From the NCBI GenBank assembly GCA_009774145.1, contig VSND01000113.1:1-8605 (forward strand): a DNA stretch of 8,605 nucleotides. Reading direction: 5' to 3'. Source of the DNA: Lachnospiraceae bacterium. Lineage in GTDB: Bacteria > Bacillota > Clostridia > Lachnospirales > Lachnospiraceae. Below the pieces are notes generated by a model. The model did not search any database and was not told where the DNA came from. It was given only the letters and a program-made list of their open reading frames with translations. Made by a program: the position numbers and the translations under genes. Shown piece after piece: positions 1 through 5,771 of this stretch; positions within the stretch are counted from its first letter, which is position 1; the number at the start of each line of letters is the position of its first letter.

Positions 1-1
1 T

Positions 2-67
2 GAATCGAATGGAGGCGGGGACCGGCAGCGGTACACATCGGGAGGTTTCCCTAAAAATCGACAATAA
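2..67 (+). pseudogene. possible C-terminal end of a protein cut by the window edge
   Basis: A frame open from the left edge encodes about 21 residues rich in Gly, Arg and Gln (reading GGGDRQRYTSGGFPKNRQ near its end) and stops at TAA 65-67, five bases before a strong hairpin. The composition is that of a real basic C-terminal tail, as on DNA-handling proteins of mobile elements, but the piece is too short to identify. It could equally be chance reading. No family is claimed. Confidence 0.25.
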
Positions 68-71
68 GAAA

Positions 72-100
72 CGCCAGTTTCTCGCAATGAGAAACTGGCG
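72..100 (-). terminator. strong hairpin, probable intrinsic terminator for minus-strand transcripts
   Basis: A perfect 12-bp inverted repeat (CGCCAGTTTCTC, loop GCAAT, GAGAAACTGGCG). Read on the minus strand, the stem is followed by a T-rich stretch (TTTCTTATTGT, then GATTTTT), as expected of a rho-independent terminator. On the plus strand it is followed by A-rich DNA. It would end transcripts coming from the receiver remnant at 442-835. A mobile-element end is an alternative. Confidence 0.5.
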
Positions 101-103
101 CAA

Positions 104-441
104 CAAAAAACACCATGATTATGCTGATTTATATGGATTGATAATACTGATAAATAACTATAATATCCCGGAGGAGGGCCTATGCTTTTTTTAATTGATA
201 TATCTCATGGCTATTACAAATGAATATTGCAGACATGGCGGTATCCTCCTATATACCGCCCCTGCTGATTGCTGAGGGTCATTTGGAGGTCTGCTTTTTA
301 GCAAAAAGAAATGGCGGCCTTGATTACTCAAAACCGCCGAAGAAATCAGCTGTGCAGGAAAGCGCACGAAATCCTCTGCCCGTCAGCGGTTTTTTTCTTT
401 TCCCCGCTGTGGAGGCAGATGTTTGGATATGTAAGCTCGTT
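104..441. other. short unassigned ORFs and a hairpin; no recognised gene
   Basis: A strong Shine-Dalgarno (GGAGGAG, 171-177) precedes ATG 182, which opens a 13-codon ORF (MLFLIDISHGYYK). Its TGA (221-223) overlaps the ATG (220-222) of a second plus-strand frame. That second frame runs on, but from about 442 it lies antisense to the receiver remnant and is then certainly a shadow. A hairpin GGCGGTAT/ATACCGCC (237-260) with CCTCCT in its loop follows. Another weak ORF starts at 311. The ATGA overlap and good ribosome site suggest the start of a translated unit that was later truncated. I recognise no family here. Confidence 0.3.
237..260 (+). repeat. 8-bp stem hairpin with CCTCCT loop
   Basis: Inverted repeat GGCGGTAT (237-244) and ATACCGCC (253-260). 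The loop contains CCTCCT, complementary to the GGAGGAG ribosome site at 171-177. Alternative pairing between loop and ribosome site is therefore possible in a plus-strand RNA. Function is unknown. Confidence 0.35.
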
Positions 442-835
442 TCATTCCACAAAGAACAGAACCCGCCGAATCAGCTCCGGGATATTTACCGGGGAGGTGA
501 TATAGTCGTTCACGCCCTCATGCCGGTATTCATATTCCGTGGTAAGGTCGTTGTTCTCGGTAAGGATAAAGAACAGCAGAAACCGGACAGGGGGATTCTT
601 CATTTGGAACATCCCCACCACAAAGGAATCTCCTTGTACGGCCCGTACCTCGTCCAGAAAATCCATGCCGGAACCGTCCGGTAGGTTGAGGTTACAGCAA
701 ATTACCAGCGGCATTTCCTCCTGAATGACAGTTCGTGCTTCCTGCAGAGTGGATGCCGTTTTAGCCGGGTAGCCTCGCCGTTGTAAATATTTTTGCAGAC
801 ACCATATATAAGGTGTCGCTGTCGTCGGGAATTGT
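442..835 (-). pseudogene. broken response-regulator receiver domain (pseudo-receiver), frameshifted
   Basis: The minus strand encodes a CheY-like receiver fold in two frames. The first frame begins with the acidic pocket (IPDDSDTLYMV) near 834-803. The second, from about 797, reads KYLQRRGY, then LVICCNLNLPDGSG, ILTENND, GVNDYITSP and IPELIRRV, and ends at TGA 442-444. Removing one base from the A5 run (T run at 790-794) would join the frames. There is no initiator Met and no DNA-binding domain. The phospho-acceptor position is Asn (CCN before LNLPDG) where the family has Asp. The Lys of the usual TKP motif is Ser. About 13 extra residues precede beta-4. It was therefore probably a non-phosphorylated receiver before or after decay. 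Its 5' end abuts the stop of the neighbouring 163-aa gene, consistent with truncation by an insertion. Confidence 0.7.
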
Positions 836-1326
836 CAATATTCTTGCTTTGTAAAATCCTCTGGTAAAAAATCGCACTGTTCATCTGGTACTCCCAATGA
901 TTTTGCATATTGTATCATATCATCCCACCTTTGTTTATCTTTCGCATGAGAGGTATCAATACGTTTTTTATATACCGGAACAATCCCCTTGCAGGACATA
1001 ACAAAAATCTTTTCTCTAAAAACTACAATTGCATTTTCTGATGTATGAAATGTAATGTACCATTCTTTCTTCAAAGCTGTACTCATGTTTTTTTGAAATG
1101 CTTTTACTTCATCTTCAATATCTTTTTCAGGTATTGAAATTGTATATATTTTGCATAGACCAAAAAAACGACTTTGACATTTGAGAACAGGAAATTTTTT
1201 TATCATCTTTTTGTCTTTCAAGCTCAAATTAATTACTTCTGCATGATAGCTTCTCGTTTTTATGTTCCTCCCAACTCTATTTGTTGCTCTATACAGCTCC
1301 TGAATAAATTTGAATACTGTTTGCAA
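835..1326 (-). CDS. conserved-looking hypothetical protein, 163 aa, AT-rich
   Basis: An intact frame of unknown function. It has no signal peptide or membrane segment. It is Lys/aromatic-rich and soluble-looking, with a central beta-rich stretch (EWYITFHTSENAIVVFREKIFV) broken by charged helices such as KDIEDEVKAFQKNM, and an acidic C-terminal end. The start is TTG at 1326. A TGA lies in frame 22 codons upstream with no ATG between, and GGGGGTG sits 6-7 bases before the TTG. The next internal Met is near residue 41. The gene lies 110 bases after the ATPase stop on the same strand and may be cotranscribed, but it is clearly poorer in G+C than the transporter genes, suggesting a different origin. 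The ribosome site can pair with a segment of the 88-bp repeat upstream. The last few residues may come from the junction with the receiver remnant. No function is assigned. Confidence 0.6.
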   Translation of the reverse strand: MQTVFKFIQELYRATNRVGRNIKTRSYHAEVINLSLKDKKMIKKFPVLKCQSRFFGLCKIYTISIPEKDIEDEVKAFQKNMSTALKKEWYITFHTSENAIVVFREKIFVMSCKGIVPVYKKRIDTSHAKDKQRWDDMIQYAKSLGVPDEQCDFLPEDFTKQEY

Positions 1327-1327
1327 C

Positions 1328-1398
1328 GGACACCCCCTTGTTGTTTGAGTATGTTGTTTGTTGGTACTTCAATGATACATCATTCAGCAGCGGGTGTC
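1328..1398 (-). promoter_or_regulatory. possible ribosome-site-sequestering leader of the 163-aa gene
   Basis: In the minus-strand RNA, GACACCC (complement of 1392-1398, inside the 88-bp repeat) is complementary to GGGTGTC within the ribosome site of the 163-aa gene (complement of 1329-1335). A 16-codon ORF (1430-1380, MSKYQILHKIKTPAAE) covers the upstream arm, but lacks a good ribosome site of its own. This is the geometry of translational attenuation, though a 7-bp stem with a long loop is weak. It is inference only. Confidence 0.25.
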
Positions 1399-1438
1399 TT
1401 TATTTTGTGCAATATTTGGTATTTACTCATTTATAGTT
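1351..1438 (+). repeat. 88-bp inverted repeat, copy 1
   Basis: This segment is identical over all 88 bases to the reverse complement of 5756-5843. Its inner end is the stop codon of the ABC ATPase (TAA, complement of 1437-1439). The two copies point inward and enclose only the two-component/ABC module. Past the inner end, one mismatch is followed by four more matching bases (TGAA). At the outer end, GAGT beside copy 1 and the complementary ACTC beside copy 2 also match after a one-base offset. No flanking direct duplication was found. Confidence 0.9.
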
Positions 1439-2084
1439 ATGAAGATTTCTCGCTTTGCTCTATCTGTAATTCACCCTTTTTCAGCCGGAACACCACATCC
1501 GCCTGTTTTGCCAGCTCACCTGAGTGGGTAACAACTATCACGCATTTCTTCATCTGATGGGCGCTTTCTTTCAAGATTTCCGTAATATCCCCAGCCGTAT
1601 CCTCGTCCAGATTGCCGGTAGGCTCGTCCGCCAGAATCACCGGAGCTTCGCTTGCGAGCGCCCTTGCAATGGCTACCCGCTGCTGCTGGCCGCCGGAGAG
1701 TTTCAGCACGTTCCGTTTGGATTCCTCCCTCGTCAGCCCCAGCCGTTCCAGAAACGGGAGTGCCGGTTTCTTTGAAGTCAGCCGGACATTCTCCTGCGGG
1801 GTCATATAGTCAATCAGGTTGTAGCTCTGAAAGATAAAAGAAACATTCTTTTTCCGATGGCCTGCCAATCCGGCCTGTGCAATGTCTTTCCCTTCAAACA
1901 GGATATTCCCGCTTGTGGGGCTGTCCAGACCGCCCAGCAGGGATAGAAGGGTTGTCTTGCCGCACCCGGACGGGCCGAGAATGGCATACATTTTTCCCGC
2001 CTCCATCTGCGCATTGATCCCTCTCAGCACCTTCCTCTTTTTGTCATAAGAGTATGTTAGATTTTGCAGTTCCAAAATTCCCAT
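1437..2084 (-). CDS. ABC transporter ATP-binding protein, MacB/Vex2/LolD type
   Basis: This is the cytoplasmic ATPase that powers the permease encoded upstream. All signature elements are present in 215 residues: Walker A GPSGCGKTT (about 37-45), Q-loop FIFQSYNL (Q86), LSGGQQQR (129-136), Walker B VILADEP with catalytic Glu (about 154), D-loop GNLD and H-loop His (VVTHS, 187). Length and motifs match the MacB/LolD/Vex2 branch that pairs with FtsX-like permeases, rather than importers. The ATG at 2084 is preceded by AGGAGGT at good spacing, and the TAG stop of the lipoprotein gene overlaps that ribosome site, so translation is probably coupled. The stop codon coincides with the edge of the 88-bp repeat, so the protein's end may have been set by the recombination that placed the repeat, although the length is normal. 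The substrate is unknown. Confidence 0.95.
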   Translation of the reverse strand: MGILELQNLTYSYDKKRKVLRGINAQMEAGKMYAILGPSGCGKTTLLSLLGGLDSPTSGNILFEGKDIAQAGLAGHRKKNVSFIFQSYNLIDYMTPQENVRLTSKKPALPFLERLGLTREESKRNVLKLSGGQQQRVAIARALASEAPVILADEPTGNLDEDTAGDITEILKESAHQMKKCVIVVTHSGELAKQADVVFRLKKGELQIEQSEKSS

Positions 2085-2095
2085 AGAGGCACCTC

Positions 2096-2284
2096 CTATT
2101 CACCTTCGGGCACAAATTCATAGTCAAAATCATAGTCCTTTACTTTATCCGGCACCTCGTAATCTATGATGGGCGAGCCGGATTGCTCCTGCGTTTCGTC
2201 TGATTTATTCTCCTTGGGGGTACACCCTGTGAACAGCAATCCCACAAAAAGGAGGACAGAAAACATTTTCCATACTTTTTTCAT
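2096..2284 (-). CDS. small lipoprotein within the ABC operon, 62 aa
   Basis: A lipoprotein signal is clear: MKK, a hydrophobic core VLLFVGLL and lipobox LFTGC with the lipidated Cys at residue 21. The mature part is only about 42 residues, very acidic, with a charged stretch (KENKSDETQEQ) and an aromatic-acidic tail (DYDFDYEFVPEGE). It should be anchored on the outer face of the membrane. It sits between permease (16-base gap) and ATPase (11-base gap) genes with its own ribosome site (AAGGCGG) before ATG 2284, so it is a bona fide operon member. A tiny lipoprotein here could assist the permease's extracellular domain, bind cationic peptide through its acidic tail, or act as a signal for the kinase. 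None of these roles is shown. I do not recognise a named family. Confidence 0.8.
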   Translation of the reverse strand: MKKVWKMFSVLLFVGLLFTGCTPKENKSDETQEQSGSPIIDYEVPDKVKDYDFDYEFVPEGE

Positions 2285-2300
2285 ATCGTTACCGCCTTTC

Positions 2301-3665
2301 TCAGCTCATTTTCGATAGAATTTCCCGCGGTTTCAGCCGCATGACGGAAATTGAGGATATTCCAGCGGATACCGTTACAATCCCGATCCCCAGCAGGAAT
2401 AGGAGGCCCATTTCCTCAAGCTGTACACGAACCTGTAATTCCGGGGTTTCGATTTCCGGCTCACCGGTATCTGTTCCGGCCTCCCCACGGGTTCCGACAG
2501 ATAAGCCGTCTTCCTGCTGCGCCTCCGTTACCGCCTGCCCGGATTGCAATACGTTTCCCATCTGGCCCGCAATGGCGCTGGCGGAGAAATAAGAGAGGGA
2601 AAATGCTAATATCGCAATCAGCAAAACCTCGGCAATATACTGCCCTAAGATGGACAGCTTGCTGATCCCAACCGAGAGCAGGACGCCGGTTTCATGGATG
2701 CGGGTTCTGGCCCACATGGTTAGAATGAGCGAGAGGATGGCGATGCTTACAATCAGCGCGATCATCAAAATGGTGGATACCAGCTCCGATAACTGTTCCA
2801 AATAGGACGCGGCGTTTTCATAGTCCTCGTTGTCAACCAGAAAAGAAAAGCCTTTCCAGTCCACGCCGCTGATTTCCTTTACTTTAGAAATGATTTCCTC
2901 CATGTTCTGCGGGTCGTTCACCGATACCGTCAGCTCGTTAAAGCCCTGTATTGCGGGGCCGTTTTCGTAAGCCACCAAAGTGGCAAGGTCGGTGATGATA
3001 AGGTTTTGTATTTTATCGTAGGTTGTCACCTGATCGTTGATGCCTTCGATTTCTTTTGGAGAGAACAGGCCCACAATCTCAATCTCCACGCCTTTGTCCG
3101 TCTGGATTTTGTCACCAATTTTCAGGCCGTTTTTCTCAGCCAAATCCTTGCTGATCAGCCCCTTGTTTTTGTCGTCCGGCAGGATATGCCGCCCCTGCGT
3201 CAGCGTAAGCTGCCCGGAAGTAAACCGGGTAAGCTCCTCGCTTTTCCATGTGCTTAAAATCTTTGAGGATGCGCGAAATTCTTCCTCAATGGGGATATTG
3301 CCGGTAAATAGTTCCAGAGAGGGGAACGCCGCCAGCCCCTCCACGGTGGCGCTGCACTCCTTGATCCCCTCAATTTCCCGGATTTGCTCTACCAGCTCCG
3401 GGCTGATCTGCTGGGTGGAATACATCAGGGTTCCGCCCTCCACGCTTTCCACCTTCAAATAGGGGTTGTTTTCCGTGTAGTCAAAGCCAATGAGAAAACT
3501 CCCGCCAAGGCTTTGCCGCAGCTCCTGCTGGGCGGCTTTCGAAGCGTTCCCCAGTGCCAGAGCGGTCAATACAAAGGTTGCCATCACCAGCAAGATGACA
3601 AAAAGAAGGATACTCTTGCCCCTCTTGCGGACGATATACAGCCACGCTCGATTCATAAAGTTCAT
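2301..3665 (-). CDS. FtsX/MacB-family ABC permease (Vex1/Vex3-like), 454 aa
   Basis: This is the membrane subunit of the transporter. It has TM1 at about 18-38, then a large extracellular domain of roughly 250 residues typical of MacB-type permeases, then TM2 about 295-317, TM3 about 340-362 and TM4 about 419-443. The cytoplasmic turn after TM2 (TRIHETGVLLSVGIS) is the conserved coupling region that contacts the ATPase. The C-terminus MRLKPREILSKM is the usual family ending. An acidic, low-complexity outer loop of about 50 residues (near 370-418) separates TM3 and TM4. With only one permease gene, a homodimer with two ATPase copies is expected. ATG 3665 is preceded by GGAGG at 7 bases. A second Met three codons in is a possible alternative start. 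It is the first gene after its own regulated promoter (3710-3742). Families of this kind export or sense peptides and antimicrobials, but the cargo here is unknown. Confidence 0.93.
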   Translation of the reverse strand: MNFMNRAWLYIVRKRGKSILLFVILLVMATFVLTALALGNASKAAQQELRQSLGGSFLIGFDYTENNPYLKVESVEGGTLMYSTQQISPELVEQIREIEGIKECSATVEGLAAFPSLELFTGNIPIEEEFRASSKILSTWKSEELTRFTSGQLTLTQGRHILPDDKNKGLISKDLAEKNGLKIGDKIQTDKGVEIEIVGLFSPKEIEGINDQVTTYDKIQNLIITDLATLVAYENGPAIQGFNELTVSVNDPQNMEEIISKVKEISGVDWKGFSFLVDNEDYENAASYLEQLSELVSTILMIALIVSIAILSLILTMWARTRIHETGVLLSVGISKLSILGQYIAEVLLIAILAFSLSYFSASAIAGQMGNVLQSGQAVTEAQQEDGLSVGTRGEAGTDTGEPEIETPELQVRVQLEEMGLLFLLGIGIVTVSAGISSISVMRLKPREILSKMS

Positions 3666-3709
3666 AGAATGACCTCCATTTCATATAGGATAAGTGTTGC
3701 AACGCTGAC

Positions 3710-3715
3710 AGCATA
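3710..3715 (-). promoter_or_regulatory. -10 element of the permease operon promoter
   Basis: TATGCT on the minus strand lies exactly 6 bp downstream of the 21-bp operator, the same spacing as TATAAT has in front of the regulator gene. There is no consensus -35. At 17-bp spacing that position is occupied by ATACTG inside the operator, as expected of an activator-dependent promoter. Confidence 0.6.
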
Positions 3716-3721
3716 GCACCC

Positions 3722-3742
3722 CAATATGGAACCAGTATGAAA
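3722..3742 (-). promoter_or_regulatory. predicted response-regulator operator, copy upstream of the permease
   Basis: On the minus strand it reads TTTCATACTG immediately followed by GTTCCATATTG. It is a near direct repeat with a 10-bp period, typical of OmpR/PhoB-family tandem binding. It differs by one base from the copy at 5573-5593. The two surrounding intergenic regions are otherwise dissimilar, which supports selection on this site. Confidence 0.75.
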
Positions 3743-3747
3743 CGGAT

Positions 3748-3765
3748 AAAAAAAGCCATCGCTTT
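3748..3765 (-). terminator. weak terminator at the end of the kinase gene
   Basis: On the minus strand the kinase TAA lies in a small stem (AAAGC, loop GATG, GCTTT) followed by a run of seven T. The stem is only 5 bp, so termination would be partial. It would separate the regulator/kinase transcript from the permease transcript, leaving some read-through. Confidence 0.3.
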
Positions 3766-4879
3766 ATGGGAGATAAAGGGTAAAGCACATTCCCGGCGGG
3801 TTTTTGGTCGCCTCAAATTGATAGGGCATCCCAAGGGCCTTTGAAAGCGTATCTACAATATATAATCCCAGCCCATTCCCTCCATCTTTGCGATCTCTGG
3901 CAAAGTCTGGGCGGTAGAACGGCTCAAATACATGGGCCAGCTTATCCGGCGGGATGGGCGTACACTCATTTTCTATTTTTATCTGTCGGGCGTTCAATAT
4001 AACGGTGATCTTGCATCCCGGCTTTGTGTAAGCGACCGCATTGGAGAGCAGGTTAGACAGGATCTTTTCAAGGCTTTTCTTTGACGTGTGGACAGGGCAC
4101 TTTCCCTGTATGCTGAAAGAAAAGTCGAGTCCCTTTGCCTTCGCAATCAACTGATAGGGCTCGCAGATTGCCGGAAGACGCTCAGACAGGTCAAAGGTTT
4201 CCGCGTCCTGTTTCTCCTGTGTAAAATCCAGCCGGGAGGTATCCAAAATTTCTTTAATCATAAAGGATAGCTGCCCGGTAATCTCCTTACATTCCAACAG
4301 ACAGCGATCCCGGTCTTTGTATTTTCCAATGCCTAAGATCATGTTTTCCAAAATCGCGTTCAGGGCAGTCACCGGCGTTTTCAGTTCATGGGAGGCGGCC
4401 CGCAGGAAATCAATTTTCAACCGTTCCGCCTCACGGACGTTTTGCTTTTCTTCCTCCAGATTTTCAATGGTGGAAAGCAGGCTGGCATACAGCTTATTGA
4501 CGCGGGCGGCCAGCTCGCCAATCTCGTCCTTCGTATGCACCACGCAGGCTGCAGCCTTATCCAGCTTTTCCATCTTTTCCGTTGTAACCGCAATCTGCTT
4601 GATCGGCCTCGTCATGGCTCTGGAAAACAACAGGGAACACCCAGCGGAAATGATGGCGCAGCAAAGCAGGGATACCGGCAGTGCTTTTCCGATAGCGGAT
4701 TTTATCAAAATACCAGTATTCACATCACTCTCAATAATGGCTCCTTCCACAAAACGGTTGGTGCTTACGGTCATTTGCGGCGCAAGCACATAGAGAAAAA
4801 CATGAGCCATCACGGTGACAAACAGCATTACCAGAAAGGTGTATAAGAAGATTTTAGTAAAGAGCTTTAAATTTCTCAT
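3764..4879 (-). CDS. sensor histidine kinase, VncS-like, 371 aa
   Basis: A membrane sensor that autophosphorylates on His and passes phosphate to the regulator encoded just upstream. It has TM1 at about 10-33, a short outer segment of about 35 residues and TM2 at about 67-87. A HAMP linker follows to about 140, then a coiled stretch, then the H-box FLRAASHELKTP with phospho-His 164. The catalytic domain shows an N-box (SNLLSNAVAY, about 275-284), an F-box (VFEPFYR) and a G2 box (GGNGLGLYIV). The usual D-x-G of the G1 box is replaced by ENECTPIP, a variant I associate with this Firmicute subgroup, so activity is not excluded. The tiny outer domain suggests sensing within the membrane or through the ABC permease. 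Its ATG overlaps the regulator's TGA (ATGA), giving tight translational coupling. Length is normal and the frame is intact. Confidence 0.93.
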   Translation of the reverse strand: MRNLKLFTKIFLYTFLVMLFVTVMAHVFLYVLAPQMTVSTNRFVEGAIIESDVNTGILIKSAIGKALPVSLLCCAIISAGCSLLFSRAMTRPIKQIAVTTEKMEKLDKAAACVVHTKDEIGELAARVNKLYASLLSTIENLEEEKQNVREAERLKIDFLRAASHELKTPVTALNAILENMILGIGKYKDRDRCLLECKEITGQLSFMIKEILDTSRLDFTQEKQDAETFDLSERLPAICEPYQLIAKAKGLDFSFSIQGKCPVHTSKKSLEKILSNLLSNAVAYTKPGCKITVILNARQIKIENECTPIPPDKLAHVFEPFYRPDFARDRKDGGNGLGLYIVDTLSKALGMPYQFEATKNPPGMCFTLYLP

Positions 4880-5541
4880 GGGTGTTCCTCATACTTGTAG
4901 CCAACGCCTTTTACCGTTACAATCCGGTTAAGACTCAGCTTTTTCCGTAAATTTTTAATGTAGGTATCAATCGTGCGGTCAATGATGGGGTAATCATATC
5001 CCCACAACTCGTCCAAGATCTGCGACCGTGTAAGCACCAGACCTTTATGCTCTATCAGCAATTTCAGCAGGTCGATCTCCTTTGGTGTCAGGTCAATAGG
5101 GCCGCCCGGCCCGGAAGCAGTATAGCCGCCAAAATCCACCGTAATATCGCCCATCTGAATTTGTTTCAGTTCCGGACTTTTCCCACACCGCCGCAGCAGG
5201 GCCGTCACCCGTTTTCCCAGCAAAAGCATGGAAAAGGGCTTTGTGATATAGTCGTCCGCCTGTTCATCAAAGCTGGCCGCCTGAGTAGGCTCATCGTCAA
5301 GGGCGGTAAGCATTAAGATAGGAATGTTGCTTGTTTGGCGCAATTCTTTTAATACCTCCAAACCGGTTCGCTTCGGCAGCATAATATCCAGAACCACTAA
5401 ATCAACCGATTTCTCCCTTGCAATCTGCAAACCCTGTTCACCATCAAGGGCCGACAAGGTAATATGCCCTGCGGATCTCATATATTCACAGATTGCCTCG
5501 TTGGTGGCAGTATCATCTTCCACAATCAATAAAACAGCCAT
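4876..5541 (-). CDS. OmpR/PhoB-family response regulator, VncR-like, 221 aa
   Basis: A DNA-binding regulator controlled by the neighbouring kinase. The receiver domain (1-115) has the acidic pocket EDD (8-10), phospho-acceptor Asp 52 in VLDIMLPKRTG, Thr 79 in MLTA and Lys 101 in ITKPF, so it should be phosphorylatable. The C-terminal winged helix (about 127-220) shows LTPKEIDLLKLL, RSQILDELWGYD, the recognition region DRTIDTYIKNLRKKL and the beta wing VKGVGYKYE. ATG 5541 follows a strong GGAGGTG site. TATAAT (5561-5566) and the predicted operator (5573-5593) precede it, implying autoregulation. The related operator before the permease makes the transporter the likely target. Confidence 0.96.
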   Translation of the reverse strand: MAVLLIVEDDTATNEAICEYMRSAGHITLSALDGEQGLQIAREKSVDLVVLDIMLPKRTGLEVLKELRQTSNIPILMLTALDDEPTQAASFDEQADDYITKPFSMLLLGKRVTALLRRCGKSPELKQIQMGDITVDFGGYTASGPGGPIDLTPKEIDLLKLLIEHKGLVLTRSQILDELWGYDYPIIDRTIDTYIKNLRKKLSLNRIVTVKGVGYKYEEHP

Positions 5542-5560
5542 TTTTACACCTCCTCACATT

Positions 5561-5566
5561 ATTATA
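5561..5566 (-). promoter_or_regulatory. -10 element of the regulator/kinase promoter
   Basis: TATAAT on the minus strand, 6 bp downstream of the predicted operator and about 20 bp upstream of the regulator ATG. As at the permease promoter, the -35 position is ATACTG within the operator rather than a consensus hexamer. The better -10 predicts a higher basal level here than at the permease promoter. Confidence 0.65.
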
Positions 5567-5572
5567 CCAAAG

Positions 5573-5593
5573 CAATATGGAAACAGTATGAAA
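5573..5593 (-). promoter_or_regulatory. predicted response-regulator operator, copy upstream of its own gene
   Basis: On the minus strand it reads TTTCATACTG immediately followed by TTTCCATATTG, two near-identical half-sites spaced 10 bp start to start. It matches the copy at 3722-3742 in 20 of 21 positions and has the same 6-bp distance to its -10. Confidence 0.75.
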
Positions 5594-5627
5594 TGCTTTG
5601 TGTCAGATTGACAGTGTACTGAACTTA

Positions 5628-5771
5628 ATGGGAAAAAGCAAGCCTTTCATAACGGATCAATCCACACAAGGCAGACTGGCTCATGTTGACAGGAAACTGG
5701 CCCGCCTTGCTGTAAGTGAAATACTTTCCCTATTTACTATTTCTATTAGATTCAGAACTATAAATGAGTAA
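5628..5771 (+). CDS. doubtful 47-aa ORF divergent from the regulator
   Basis: An ATG-initiated frame of 47 codons (MGKSKPFITDQSTQGRL at its start) divergent from the regulator gene. Its first 30 residues have ordinary protein composition, but there is no convincing Shine-Dalgarno before the ATG. The stop lies inside the 88-bp repeat, so the C-terminal third is probably not original. It may be the remnant of a gene interrupted when the repeat arrived, or chance. I do not recognise it. Confidence 0.2.
   Translation: MGKSKPFITDQSTQGRLAHVDRKLARLAVSEILSLFTISIRFRTINE

Noticed and set aside
138..164. promoter TTGATA / TATAAT on the plus strand
   Set aside because: The spacer is only 15 bp and the -10 ends 6 bases before the ribosome site, so transcription would start within or after it. 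It is probably chance in AT-rich DNA.
220..684. 154-aa plus-strand ORF
   Set aside because: Beyond about 442 it is antisense to the clearly recognisable receiver fragment. Only the first part could be real, and it matches nothing I know.
1174..1557. 127-aa plus-strand ORF spanning the 88-bp repeat
   Set aside because: It is antisense to the 163-aa gene at one end and to the ABC ATPase at the other. It is a shadow frame stitched by the repeat.
4317..4793. plus-strand ORFs of 150-160 aa opposite the kinase
   Set aside because: They are antisense to the H-box and membrane region of a well-supported histidine kinase and show no ribosome sites or family features.
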